Assembly (NCBI GenBank): GCA_963920765.1
Contig: OY987250.1
Span: 19,072,960-19,136,959, forward strand
Origin: Ulota crispa
Taxonomy: Eukaryota; Streptophyta; Bryopsida; Orthotrichales; Orthotrichaceae
Direction: 5' to 3'
DNA length: 64,000 nt
This document shows, one piece after another, positions 12,300-24,310 of this stretch. The position numbers and the translations under genes are program-made. Below the pieces are notes generated by a model. It worked only from the letters and a program-made list of their open reading frames with translations, did no database searches and was not told the origin of the DNA. Numbering within the stretch: the stretch's first letter is position 1; every line of letters starts with the position of its first letter.

Positions 12300-13470
12300 T
12301 ACTATAAAAGAAAGAAGAATCTAATAAGAATGGACCCATAGTGTTGGAGAGCGTGAGAGTCTTGGCCTACTTGGCCGTGTAAGTGCTTTTTACTTGTTCT
12401 TGCTTGTCTATAATATACTAATATGTTACTACTTGTGTTGTGTGTCATTGTATGATTGTTTGTGTGTTGTATTTGGAGTGGATTGTGAGAAGTGTTTATG
12501 TGTGTGCATGAGATTGAAGTTGTATTCCTATTGAGAATTGGATCAGAGTGTTCTAGTTGTGTGAGGAAATTAATCCCAAGTTGGAGAGATTGAAAAATGT
12601 TTTGATTTCTTGTAGCATGTGTGTGAAATTTTCTATTTGAGTGTGTTATCAAATTGGATTGAATGTGATTGCATGAGTGCATACGGAATTCTACTTGGAT
12701 TGAATTTGTTGAGTAGGAAAGAATCTTGAGAGATGTTTGTTTGGTTAAATTTGCTTATTTTAGTGTCATTGTAGTGCGTTTGTACCAACTGGGTGCATGA
12801 GAGATTTCACAAGTGGGATGCTAAATGCTTAAGTGCTTTAAATCTAAGTGGGTGGGATGAACCTAATAGCTTGAAAATTGGGAATGATATGAATCAAGTG
12901 AGAAGCTGAAAAGGTTAAATAAATTAATTCCTAGTTGGTGAGATAACTTCAAGTGGCTTATAAGAGAGAAAATATCATAACTAACTTGAAGAGTGATCAA
13001 GAGTTTGGTCAAAGCCAAATTGGAAAGAAAAAGAGAGAACAAGAAATAGAAAATTCCAAGTTGAATTGGTGAGATATTGAAAGAATAAAAGAGGCTTTGA
13101 GAGTGACATAAATCCAATTTGGAATGATTGAGTGAACAAGCCAAGCCGGAGTGAAATTAGAGAGTATAAGAAATGAATATTCCAAGTGGATAAGTTGAAT
13201 GAATAAAGCAAAATGATTCCAAGTTGGAATCAAAAGCCAAAAAGAATTTGAAGAGAAATTCCTGAGTTGTACATGAGAAGTTGAGAGAAAATGAGAGACC
13301 AATTTGGAAGTGATTGCTTGAGTGTTTGAAAGAATGATGAATTCCTGCTTGGAATAAAAATAAAAGAATGGTGTGAAGCCAATTCAAGAGATTGTTGCAA
13401 ATTGGAAAAGATAAAGAAAAGATGGAGCTGGAGAAAGAAAGCTCAAAGAAAGTTGGTGATAAGAGATGCA
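12300..13470 (+). repeat. Purine-rich degenerate repeat region, possible retroelement leader
   Basis: The plus strand is strongly purine-rich, and variants of ATTCCAAGTTGGA recur near 12,570, 12,930, 13,055, 13,215 and 13,340, usually followed by GAGA and ATTGA. A TATA-like ACTATAAAAG lies at 12,301-12,310, and GGATCAGAG at 12,541-12,549 faintly resembles the tRNA-Met primer-binding sequence of plant retroelements. This could be the LTR and leader of a lost element, but no gag or pol follows. Long minus-strand frames here come from the pyrimidine-rich complement and are not gene-like. Confidence 0.4.
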
Positions 13471-16400
13471 AAAATCAGATTTGACCTACTATAACTCTAC
13501 TTGGGTGTTCATTAAGAGTGAAAGGCATAACAAATAGTAATTACACTTAAGTCTAATAGCCATGATCCAAATTATGAAGAAATGTCCTACTCGGGTTTCT
13601 TAATGTAAGTTAGAACAAGTGTAACAACCTATGCAAGATAATCTCCCCAAACAAATTCATCCCCCAGATTAGGATTATAAATAAGTAATCCAAAATTTTA
13701 CTCTACAAACATCAAGCAACAACATCAAACAAAAACACATGTTGCACTTTATGATTTCAATGTCAAATAGCACTATTGGTGCTAAAATTGGAGTTATAAT
13801 GTATTGCTTCTTTCTACAAAAGTTGGATCAAGTTGTTTGTTTAATTGAAGTTGGATCATTACATGTGTTGAAACTGAAGTTGAAACTCAGGTGGGAACAC
13901 ATTAAGTGTCAAAATTGACTTTGCATTATACAACTTGTTAACTTGTCAAAAGTGACATTAATCCCAAGCTATTCTTGGTCATGGACAAGTCAAAGGAGAC
14001 ATAGGAAGTGATAGAAAGTGACCCTTTGAAAATGCGCAAATAGATTTGTTTGGGTTTTTTGATAAAGGGTATTTTAATGGAGAAAATATTGGAAGGGCCA
14101 AACATCAATTGGTGAGGCAAAAAAATAGTGGCTATTTATAACTTTTAGTTGGTGAATTCTAGGCAACTCTTGTTTTAGTGACTTGTCATAATGTTTATTG
14201 TGATTTGTAGATTATAATAGCACCTTTCTTAAAGCTTATAGTATAGAGCTAAACAAGTGGTGTTGGATCTTACTTAGAAACTAGCTTGGAACCTAAACTA
14301 TAATCTGATTTTTTTTTTGGTACTGTACAAACTTTTTTTATAATCCATTTTGGCACACTCACAAATGATATGAAAGGAAGTTTTATTTGCTATCAAAAAC
14401 AATTTAGCTAAGTTCATTTGTGTTCTTTTTTATATTAGAGGAAGTGACACCCAATGGTCTACCCAATGCATTGTTTTTTTATTAACAAAAGGAAGTCAAT
14501 TGGAAGGATCTTAGGCCCACATTTGGTAAAGGGTAGGTTTGTGTTTGATTCTTGCTAAGGGCGGTATGAAAATGAGTATTTTAAATTCTTACACCAACAA
14601 TTTCATGTCAAGAAAAGACTCAAATAAGTGAAATTTTAAAGTAATGAGATAGTAGGTAAAAGATTTTGGAATTAAGTGGATGAAATTGGTGATAGTTGAA
14701 ACAAAAACTAGTGTATTCTTAGAAAAGGACAAAGGTTATTGGAGAGAGTTTGAAAAACACTTAGAAGAACCTAATAAAGCTACCAAGTGCTTTTCATCTA
14801 TTATTTATGTATCCATTTATTGTAGTCTTGCCGGGTGGATCAATTGTTATCTTACAAGTTATGCTATGCCTCTTTTTCATTTTGGCATTTCTACTTTTAT
14901 ATATTAATATAAAATGCATTTTGATTCATATTTAGTTAGTAATGTTTTTGGAATGACATTATGGCAAAAATGCATGCAGTCTAATCATGCCCAATTATTT
15001 GCCTCTATATTGAAGCATTGGTGCAACAAAGTTGACCACTTCTAGTTGTTTGGATTTTTGAAAATGAAACTAGAACCTTGCTTGTTTGATGTAGTCATTG
15101 TTCAAAACCAAATATTGAACTAAAGATGTTTATTCTTGAGGTGAATTGTACTTGTTCTCCTTAGAATACAAAAGTATTGAATATCACTTTAGAAAAGTTA
15201 AAATAATTAGAACCATATTTTACAAAAAATTAAAAACGTACATAAATTCTATTGAAATCTTTTGGTTTTGTATTCATAATCAATTTCAAAGATCTGAAGT
15301 TATTTTTGGCGTCAAATCCCATTGATAAATGTTGGTACGTGCAATGGAAGATCATAGTGTGTGGACATGTTTGGTTTTTAGTCTAAATTGTTTCATTTGC
15401 AATTATCATGTAATTGATAATCCTAATAACACTTTGTAACCCACGATAGTAAACTCAAGTTGGAAATCTAGAAAATCTCACACTCCTTAATCCCTAAAGA
15501 CCAAAGAGCCCAATATGGCCAAACAAGGTTCTTTGAGGTGCGAAAAGTAGACAAAAAAGGCATTGCATGCTCAAGTTTTGGTCTGCCACTCAAGTCCAAA
15601 TGGCGTTGCAAGTCCAACAAAACTTTTGGATTGGCTTGTTATTCCTTGAAGCGCCTACTTTGCTCTAGATTCTACAAGGAATATGGAGAATATTCTATTT
15701 TTTCAACAATTAGGAGTAGAATGTCTTTGGACAATCAAAGGAAGCAGCTTTGAGAACAAATGGGATGGATGCTCCCATGTTTTGTATTGCACAAGGGAGA
15801 AGTTTGGTCATATGTCACTTTTTTTCTCTCAATTGGGCAAGATTTTTGTAGCTCTAAGGTAGTGAGCCAGCTAGATCTAGTTACTTTGATTGACTATATG
15901 TTTTGGAGTTTTTACCTATCTAAGGAGTTTTTTTTCCATCAAGTACATTTAGACACGATCTCACAGGATCAACCATTAGGAAATTTGTTTATTTGAGGAA
16001 AAAATCTTACCAAAAGTCCACAATCCATATTGTGGGCTACTATTCAAATCAACAAATATGAGATTCCCAACGGTGGGGCTTTTGGAAATTTATTTGGATT
16101 TGAAACAAGATTGGCATTAAACATTTGATTTATAGTTGGGTATAGAATGACTAGTTTGGATTGTGTGAATAGTTGTTCAACTTCCTAAAAACTTAGGAAA
16201 TGTGCTGAAGGTTTTGTACTAGAGGCATGATAGATTTTCTTAGCAAGATGCTTAGGGATTAAGAAGCCAAGAAGAGATTTCTATTGTGATGAAAACCTCT
16301 TGAATTAAATATTGGTTTTGATGAAATCTTGATATTGAAACATTTGTTAAATTCAAAATGTAAATAATCATGATTTCAAAAAATAGTAAGCAAATGAAAA

Positions 16401-16750
16401 ATTAAAAAATAAACACAAATACATACTACTTCCTTCATTTCTATGATTTTTCTAATTCTCAAACAAGTTTTTATTATTACTAAGGATTTAATAGTTTTGC
16501 AAAAAACTTGACCAAAACTAGAAGTCTTAAAGGTCCACCTTCATGAGCATTTTTGGAAATTAGTTCTAAGAAAAAATTGGTTTATATCAAATTTTGAAAG
16601 AATTTATAAAAACATTTTGGAATATGTTAAACCATGTGCATTCTACAAATATAAACAAACTTCTTCATGAGTTTGTTAAACAATGTTGCCCAATCATGAA
16701 ATGCCGCTTGACACTTTCTCATTCAAAAACAATATTCCTATGCTATGCTA
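13471..16750. other. Gene-poor stretch with one weak coding-like frame
   Basis: Most of this stretch holds nothing I can identify. A frame at 15,538-15,996 has one internal TGA (15,751-15,753) and would encode about 150 residues rich in Cys, Lys and aromatic residues. It matches no family I know and may be chance. Confidence 0.35.
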
Positions 16751-16756
16751 TAAGAA

Positions 16757-17303
16757 AGGTGAAAGCACCCATTGCCATTGATGCCCTATACCCAACCAAT
16801 TGGGTCACTACAAGGGAGTAGTGTTAATTTGGACATTTTTTGTCAATTAGGTCATTTTAATTGGGACATTTTTTCTATCGATTTGGACATGTCTTTGTCA
16901 AATTTTTGTCAATTTTGAGAGTTTAGTCAATTTGGACGTTTCAATTTAGTCCTTGTTTCTTTGTAGTGAGTGTGCCATTTCCAACATTAGCATGGATAAG
17001 TGCTTTGGAATGCGTTCTTTTGTCCTTTTCAAGGTTTGGACCATTTAAGTCATGCCATGCGTCCCAAAGTGAAGTAGGAAGTAATGAGCTAAAATTAGTT
17101 TGGCTATTAATGGAATTGCATGAGTCTAGACATTAGCCATGGACTCAAAATACTTTTGACTCTCAAAACACAGTAATTTCAGTTTTGCACATATAATTTA
17201 AAAGGAAAATTGCAATCTCAAATTTCTTATCTTCCTACATGAGAAAAATATTTGTTAATTCAAATTCTTTATAGATTGTTGCAGAATCTCTTAACCCTCA
17301 AAT
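16757..17303 (+). mobile_element. MITE family F, copy 1, interrupted by a small CACTA-like element
   Basis: This segment matches the reverse complement of 35,338-35,725. The left edge is AAGGTGAAAGCACCCATTGC. Later shared landmarks are GCTTTGGAATGCGTTCTTTT, GTCCTTTTCAAGGTT and CTTATCTTCCTACATG. Compared with the 35 kb copy it has one extra block, 16,806-16,968, which is the CACTA-like insertion annotated separately. Confidence 0.75.
16806..16968 (+). mobile_element. Small CACTA-like MITE, copy 1 (163 bp)
   Basis: The ends are CACTACAAGG and CTTTGTAGTG, the signature of CACTA (En/Spm) termini. The interior repeats TTTGGACA and TTTTTGTCAA motifs. A homologous 157 bp element lies at 49,983-50,139. 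The flanking trinucleotides are GGT and AGT, so the 3 bp target duplication has one mismatch. The uninterrupted family F copy at 35 kb serves as an empty site. Confidence 0.75.
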
Positions 17304-17314
17304 GTTGAGCTAGT

Positions 17315-17690
17315 CACCGCAACTAGCGTGTTACAATGACTTCTACAGTGGTTTTGAGAAATTTCAGTACTATGATTGGTGCAACAAGTGCCCAATTCTT
17401 ATAATATTGTTTTCAAAAGTTGAAAAAGTGGACAACACAAGCCGACCTCACAAAAATTGCACAAAAGACAGTATGAATCTTCTCACAATTTGGGTTTTCT
17501 AAAAAGATGAGTGTACTTGATGAGGGTGTTTTTGCCTTGCATGATGGAATATGTGTTTATGATCACTTTTGGGACAAAATTAGATGAAAATTGGCGATTT
17601 TCTGTCATATAGAATGTCTTTTTAGAAGCAAAGGACAAAAAAAGTCCTTTTGGATGTTTAGAGACTAAGTTATTGGGTATGGCTGCTTCC
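17315..17690 (+). mobile_element. Family H element, copy 2
   Basis: Diverged copy of the segment at 4,545-4,930. It keeps CAACAAGTGCCCA, TCACAAAAATTGCA, TCACAATTTGGGTT and CATGATGGAATATGTGTTTA in the same order. No coding capacity is seen. Confidence 0.65.
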
Positions 17691-19382
17691 ATCTTAAAAG
17701 TCAAGTAAAATGAGAAGGAAAACCAATACTATTGAAACCTCAAGAAGCCGGGGTCTCAAGTTTAGTCACTACAAACAGCCGAGGTTCCAATATTTGTCAC
17801 TTCAATCAACCTTGCAATATGCTGGGCAAGATTAGGATTTAGATTAGGGGCATAGCTTATTGAGACTAAACCTCCATGGCACTTCCCTTTTTTTGAATCT
17901 TCATTGCCATAGCCACGCTCCTCTGCAAGCACGACCTCTCTCTCACCATGGGTACGTGCCTCACTTTGTCAATTGGCACAGTCTATGTTGTGCACCTGCT
18001 TGTTTCATTAGTCCGTTATCAAAAAAAAAATTCAAAAAAAATCTCTTGCGTTGAGAGACAAGTTTGTTGGAATGATTTTACAAGTGCGTATAAGTACATT
18101 GAGGAGTTGTGGAGGAAGAAGCAGTCTGATGTGCTATGTTTTTTGCTTGGTGTGCGCTGCTGGGAGTTCACGCAGCTGCTCGGCATTGTTTGCGTTACCC
18201 GCCCCAGCTGCCCTGACAAGGCTTGCCATCTAGGGTATAAGGCCAAGTAGGTTAGTTTACAAAGTACCCATTCACCTCTTTGCTATTTACAATTCTATCT
18301 CATTGTTTGTTTTTGTCGAGGGGTCACAAACAAAGCTTCACATTCAGGCTTGGTTAAGTATAATAGAACTTGGTTGGGACTAAATGTTTTGTATTAGTTT
18401 AAATAGGTCATTGATTAGGTCTGTGGATGTGTAATTAGAGTAACTTTGAGGATTGTGCTGGCTTGTCAAAGATAGCAATGAGAAACATGATAGATGCTTA
18501 ATGAATTATTTTGGTCCATGAGTGACATCTATTTTTTTGTGCCTTATTAAATAGTTTTGTGCTTAAATATTATAAAGCTCACATCGAGATCAGGGGATAT
18601 TAGTTTAGACAATATTAGTTTACAAAGGTTCTATTGTATTGTGAACTGCTGCACATATGGTCTACTTCCTTGACCAATTTGGATTCATTTATGATCATCA
18701 CGTGAGTTTATCTAAATTCTAATTTAGGCCAAACTACTTCTAAACCATGCTTACGCCATTTCTGCTCTTTTGTGATGACCTATTGTATTCTTGATTGTAG
18801 GGATACGTTGTCTACTGTATGCGCGTCTGCTGTGGAGGTAGGAAGAGGCCAATGGCAAAGGGTATTGTGTATGGACAGCCAAAGAACCAGGGTATCATGT
18901 AGCTCAAGCTTTAGCTTAATTTGAGGTCTATTGCCAAAGAGCGTGCTAGATGCAAACTTGGAGGCCTTAGGGTTTTGAACTCGTATTGGATCAATCAAGT
19001 TTGTTCTTCATTTTTTTGTTGATTTTTTATTGTCAATATTTTGTTTGACTCAAATTAGATATGCAATTTACCCTTCCAGAACTACTTCAAAATTACAAAT
19101 ACATTCACTGTTTTGAAAGCTATTGTACTCTATTAACAACATTCCATAAATTGCTCAATTACACACCCCTTAATGCTTCCTACTTCAGTCTATAAAGTTG
19201 AGCTTTTTTTCTAGAAGTGGCTGTTTGTTTGGTAGTCATGTTTGTCAGCTTGGTGTTTAGTTACAAAGTATTCTCCTAGTGATGTTATGAATCAAACAGT
19301 CTCTAGATCATAGTATGTGCGGCTCTAGTTGGAGTCTATTTGGCACACTTCATGTTTGCTAATTATTGCAAATACTTTGTAT

Positions 19383-19708
19383 GGAAAAATTCATGGATAC
19401 CCTTGAAGGTTGCTATATTTGCATACATATCCCTACTTTTTCCAAAATTGCACAAATACTCTTGGATTAAAATTTTCTAACGTTTGCGTTGTTGTGCATG
19501 CCACACTTCCCTTCTTCCTTTTGTGTGCACACATTGCTTCTATTTTTGTTCCATTACACTCCCTTCTTCAACATTGGTCATAAAGGAAGTACAAGCACAA
19601 TAAATAAATAGCTAAAAATTATGGTCCAAAGGTACTTGTGCAATTTATGAAAAAATTGAGGTATCTATGCAAATATTGCAAACTTCAAGGGTATTTGTGA
19701 AATTTTCC
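19383..19708 (+). mobile_element. MITE family D, copy 1, in intron 2 of the eL15 pseudogene
   Basis: Inverted-repeat ends of about 85 bp: the left arm (GGAAAAATTCATGGATACCC ... GCACAAATACTCTTGGA) pairs with the right arm (TCCAAAGGTACTTGTGC ... GAAATTTTCC). A second copy lies at 44,930-45,217 and shares the interior TCTTCCTTT and CATTACACTCCCT segments. No coding capacity is seen. Confidence 0.8.
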
Positions 19709-20203
19709 CTACTTCTTTTACAAGGTCTTCAACTTTTTTGTTGTTCAAAAATTTTTGTACTTTTTCATAATGGTTTCAGCTTTGTTGTTTTTGAATTATG
19801 GTTCTAGGGTACTTGTGCAGTTTTTGAAATAGCAGAGGTATCTATGCAAATATTGCAAACTTTAGGGATATCCATGAAATTTTTCCTACTTTTTTATAAT
19901 GTCTTCAGCTTTTTTATTGTTTCTGAAGTGTGGTCCAAGGGTACTTGTGCAATTTCTGAAAAAGCAAGGGTATTTGTGCAAATATTGCAAACTTCAGGGA
20001 TATCCATGAAATTCTTCCTACTGTTCTTATAGGGTCTTCAGCATTTTTGTTGTTCATGAAAATTTCCTTACTTTTTTATAATGTCTTCAACGTTTTTGTT
20101 GTTTTTGAATTATGGTCCAAGAATACTTTTGCAGTTTCTAAAATAGTAGGGGTATCTATGCAAGTATCAAAAAATTCAAAGATAGCCATGAAATTCTCCC
20201 TAC
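19623..20203 (+). repeat. Tandem amplification of one MITE arm, four units
   Basis: The right arm of the family D element is followed by three more diverged copies. The anchor GTCCAAGGGTACTTGTGC and variants starts at 19,623, 19,801, 19,933 and 20,115 (spacings 178, 132 and 182 bp). Units are separated by pieces containing CTACTTTTTTATAATGTCTT and CTTTTTTGTTGTT. Confidence 0.85.
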
Positions 20204-20953
20204 TTTTTTAATAATGTCTTGAGCTTTTTTGTAGTTTTAGACAATTAAAGGCTTGTTTTGAAAGCAATTTCTTCCTTTTCTGCAAATTTCCACCTACATG
20301 TACTTTGAAATCATCTTGGTACACCCACAACACATCATTATCCGTAAGGACTTTTGCATTAGCTGGATTGTGAATCTGGAGCACAAGCATCGTGAGTTGC
20401 ATGGATTGACTTCAACAGGCAAGAATTACCGAGGTCTTTGTGACAGAGGACACTTGTACACCAAGGCTTGCCCTTTAGTCCGTGCCACTTGGAAGTGCAA
20501 TAACACCTTGTCTCTCAAGCGTTACTAATGAAGATCTTAGAATTTTGGCTAGAGTTCTTGCTATCATGTTGGTCAGCATCTATTCCTTAATGTAGTGGCC
20601 TCGTACGATTTTGAGAATGTACATCTTTGTCATCTACCTTGGCTCTTACATCCAAGTTGAATATGATGAATGATGTCACTTGGTTAGGTGTTCCTTCATG
20701 CAAAATATGGAGCTGTTAACACTATGTCCCACACCTTTCTCAAATCTAAGAATTTGATTGGTTTGGAGCCTCTTTGGGTTTGGGCAATTTACACTATATT
20801 GTATGTTCTGGGTAGCTGAAGATTTTGGATCAACCAATTTGCTGGACCAAACATTCAACCCAAATTCCATTAGTTTTATGCTTAAAATATCCATGACCTT
20901 CTTTAGTGTTCCTTTTTGCCTGTACTAAGCCAACAAAGGTGGGAGGTTGGACA

Positions 20954-21376
20954 TAAAGTAGGACCACCCATTCCTAGCAAGAATCCAAACCCAACCTATA
21001 GGATGTGTTATTTCCAACCAGCCTATTTCCAAACTTTGGAATACGTTTTTTTTTTTCTTTTCAGGATTAAGACTAACAAGGTTATAACATGTGTCTTGAA
21101 CAAAAGTAGTAAATATTGAGCAAAAAATAGTTTGGCTATGACCAAGATTTGGAGAGTCTAGTGATTATCTATGGATTCAAAACACTTCATGCACTCCAAA
21201 AAATTTATACAACTCTAATTTTAAGTGAAAAATTCTGAAAAAAATTTGTATTGCAATATTTTGTATGAAGCCACCAAAGAAAAATTTGCGCCACATTGTT
21301 GCTCTAACATGTTGTCTTGCAAGAGCTTAAATAATGGGAAATGGGTAAATGATCAAGAATGGGTGGTCTTACCGTA
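20954..21376 (-). mobile_element. MITE family E, copy 2 (inverted)
   Basis: Reverse-complement copy of 7,461-7,862. The left end is TAAAGTAGGACCACCCATTC and the right end is the complement of TACGGTAAGACCACCCATTC. The interior shares GCGCCACATTGTTGCTCTAA with the first copy when read in the opposite orientation. Confidence 0.75.
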
Positions 21377-22202
21377 GTGCGAATTGCTCCTTGTTTGTAT
21401 TCCTGAAAATACATTTAGAAATGATTTGAGTATGGATGTTTTGTCATACATTTGCCGCAGTATGGCATGGATTGTCAATCTTCACTTTGCTATTGTGTAG
21501 AATGCGTAGTTCATTTATGGTTGAAATTGTTGATCTCTAGGGAAGTCGTCCATTAGATTAACTGCTTTAGCAAATAGCTTGTTGACACCTCTTTATCATC
21601 GTGGCAATCCCAATTCTTCTATATCATACCATGTGGCAACCTAGAATCTGGTGGGAGAGCTATTTCCAGTAAAATCATGTTAGGAAATGCATATTAGATT
21701 AATTTTTTTGCTTTTATAGAACAAAAGTGAACTAATTTTCAAATGCACGGATTTATTAATTACCAGGTTTCTTAAATTATTAAATAGGTTAAGGAGAGAT
21801 AGTAAATTTCCTCCCTAATTGGAAATTGAAACCAAGAACAGCAAACTGAGATCGGAAGAAGGTGGCATTGCCGTTGAGAAAGGTTATAGGAAGCAATCTG
21901 GAAATTGGCCAATGTCTAAACCAAAACCTAAACCAAAATCCAACAAAAACTTAACAGAACATAATAGAAATCTAAATGAAAAAAAGGACAGAGTTAGGGT
22001 AATCCGCTGATTAGGGCAACAGTCGCAATGGTTTGACCAACGCTGTTCTAGGATTAGGAAAAGAAGGAAAGTTGTCCATCTTCCTCATTTGCACCATTTT
22101 GCTCCTAGAATTTTCCTTGTGCAAGTTTTGAGTTTGCTGATTGAGGTTTAGCGAGTGAGGTTACATAGTTGTAGTTTCCGATTTTTGGATCTACCCGGAA
22201 CA
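21377..22202. other. Stretch upstream of the unknown broken frame
   Basis: No repeat pair is seen here. A Lys-rich frame at 21,819-22,010 ends just before the broken 22.2 kb frame and contains a PKPKPKSNKN run. It could be a leader or upstream coding part of the same element, but there is no proof. Confidence 0.4.
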
Positions 22203-24092
22203 ATGGAGAAGGTAGAGAAAAAGAGAGAATCAACACCTCTTTGGTCAATGAATCCAGGTATTCCAAAAGATTTGAAGGAGAAAGAATTGTTGGAGGAGGA
22301 CCTGAAGCGGATGGGGTGCCAAGGGTTGATCCGAATGCCTTGGAACTTGAAAAACAAGGCTATGGTGGGAGAACTAATGGCAAATCCATCCAACAAGTGG
22401 ACCAGAATTAAGAGAGCGGATTTGGAGAAGTGGTCAACCTTGTTGTGGTGCAAAATTTATAAGTTCTTTCCAAAAGGAGAAGGTATGGCTTCCCAAATGC
22501 CCAAGAGATGTGAGGGTAAGTTTGCTCACCGCAACCTCTCTAAAAATGGTTATGCAATCTCGGATTGCAGAAACATCCGAGAAAAGAGAGTGCTAGAGTT
22601 TTTAGTTCCAATCTTGACTCCGGAGAAACTTGGATATTGTACCATCTCGTTAGGAAACAATATTTTTGGAGTGTTAGAGGAAGAGATAGTGGTTAATTAG
22701 GGGCACATAATCAAGGAGCTAGTGCTCAAGATGATAGAGTTGCTCGGAAACACCAAACCTTCCGAGCTTAGCCCTTTTTTCTTCCATCTTTATAGTCATT
22801 TAGATATTATGAGAGAAGGGGAGCTTTTTGAGTATGAGATTGGAGAGACCATGCTGGAGAATGACATTCCCTTGGGTGCAGAATTGGCACATGAGTCAGA
22901 TGAGTCCAAAAATGATTCTTTGGAACCCATGAGAGTGAAACGTACGCTACAAAAACTGAAGGGACGAGCTAATTTAGAGGAGAGAATAATGAGATTGGAA
23001 AGAGCTAAAGGGACCAATTCAGTATGGGGTGGAAAGACGGAAGATGATCTAGTCACCAAGGTGATCAAGGAGCTCAAGGAGATCCGGGAATTGATCATGT
23101 TTCCACAAGATGTCCCTCCTAAACTCTATATAGTGTTGGAGGTGCCTTTGTCGCGGATTGTGGGCAAGGTGATGGACCTCCGTCATTTGAAAGACTTGAA
23201 GGAAACGAAGGTAGGAGTATTGTAAGCCAATGTGAAGGGGCTTCAAGAAGAGTTGCTAAAAGAAGCAAAATATGAGAGGTTGGCCAAGGAAGCAATAATC
23301 CACATTGCGGATCTCCGGAAGTTTTTGGGGAATTTAGGCCAAGTGGTGGCTAAAGCAAAGCTCTATGATGCTGAGGTGATGAAAGAAGGAGCAGCGCTGG
23401 TGGGGCCCAATAGAATTAAGGTGTTGGTGGAGTATAGTCGGAGGATTGAAGCAATGCTAGTCAGAATGAGGATTCTCACTCACGCAAAGACATAGGAACT
23501 AGAAACATTGAGAAGATCCAATCTGGTAAAGGAGGCAACACCTACCCAGAAAGACGCCCCATTCCTTTCTTCCAAGCTGCCAACGCCAAAAAAAAAGGAC
23601 AAATCAGAAACTCTTGATTTCGAGCATCTTCTACCTAAGCTAGATTTTGGACCTACAAAAACAACTACCCAATGCTTGCTCAAAAGTCAATCCTAGACAT
23701 CAACAAAGAATCCATGTACAAGGAAAGATCTGGATACATTGAAGAAGCAGGGCATAAGAATTGATCTAGGCACAGCAGAAGATCTAAGTCCGGCCAAGAT
23801 ACCAAGTTTGGTAAAGCAAAAGACAATAAGAGTAAATAGAAGGGCGTCAGCTTCATTGAATAAAGAAAAGATTATTCTCACCACTAAGGAGGACTCCTTT
23901 CTAACTGAGTCTAATATTGATAGCAGGTCCGGAACCTCTCGAGACAAATTGAAATACTCGGATCTAGATGCTTATAATCTAACACTCAGAGGGAAGTAGA
24001 AATTGTCAACTAAGAAGGCTTAGCAGACTTCTGCCAAGAAGAAGAAGATTGGAAGGATATTGAAGGCCCAAAAAGCGCAAGCAGTTACTTAA
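22203..24092 (+). pseudogene. Broken 629-codon frame of unknown family, probably transposon-derived
   Basis: One reading frame runs from ATG 22,203 to TAA 24,090 with no frameshift, but it is interrupted by stops at 22,698, 23,223, 23,493, 23,694, 23,997 and 24,021 (five TAG, one TAA). Each is one transition from a Gln or Trp codon. The predicted protein is strongly charged and alpha-helical in character. The N-terminal third holds compact motifs (MPWNLKNKAMVGELM, LSKNGYAISDCRN, ISLGNNIFGVLEEE); the middle is Lys/Glu/Leu-rich and coiled-coil-like (residues about 250-430); the C-terminus is basic. I see no zinc knuckle, protease, integrase or polymerase. The upstream GTG at 22,155 is a poor start for a plant gene, so I chose the ATG. 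It could be a gag-like or accessory protein of a retroelement, or a dead host gene. It ends 218 bp before the copia LTR but need not belong to it. Confidence 0.7.
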
Positions 24093-24310
24093 CCTAATAG
24101 ATAGGTTCAGCACATAGTAGCAGTCATAGGTGGAGTATATAATTTAGAATAAATAGCTTGAATATTTGGAAAGTTGAAATTTAGTCACTTTCCAGATACA
24201 ATAAACTTGGATGTCCAAATCTGATAAAATTAGATTTGAGATCCTTTTTTTGTGGAGCTTTGCGGTAGGTAGTTAAATTCACAATTTTCTGGATAAGAGA
24301 ATTGTTCAAA

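Larger units (their letters stand above)
18080..20528 (+). pseudogene. Ribosomal protein L15 (eL15) pseudogene with introns
   Basis: Three exons align to cytosolic eL15, a component of the large ribosomal subunit, over its whole length of about 204 residues without an indel. Exon 1 is 18,080-18,250 ([17 protein letters not shown]), exon 2 is 18,801-18,998 (GGRKRP, KGIVYG, KLGGLRVLNSYW) and exon 3 is 20,286-20,528 ([22 protein letters not shown]). Introns of 550 and 1,287 bp remain with donors GTTAGT and GTTTGT, so this is a duplicated gene and not a retrocopy. It is dead: the start codon position reads ACA; stops replace conserved Gln codons at 18,248 and at two sites in exon 2 (TAG each); the exon 3 acceptor reads CAA where CAG is expected; and about a dozen conserved Arg codons now read Cys. 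Its second intron carries an amplified MITE. Confidence 0.95.

Noticed and set aside
12301..12560. LTR-like signals (TATA-like box and a primer-site-like GGATCAGAG)
   Set aside because: No second LTR, no TG...CA borders and no coding domain follow, so it is recorded only as a possibility in the repeat entry.
12302..13471. Several overlapping minus-strand frames of 76-126 codons rich in Ser, Phe, Leu and His
   Set aside because: They arise because the minus strand of the purine-rich repeat region is pyrimidine-rich and so poor in stops. The peptides are low in complexity and overlap one another in different frames.
22155..22202. GTG start giving a 16-residue longer N-terminus for the unknown frame
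   Set aside because: Plant nuclear genes rarely start at GTG, and an ATG follows at 22,203 before the compact region begins.
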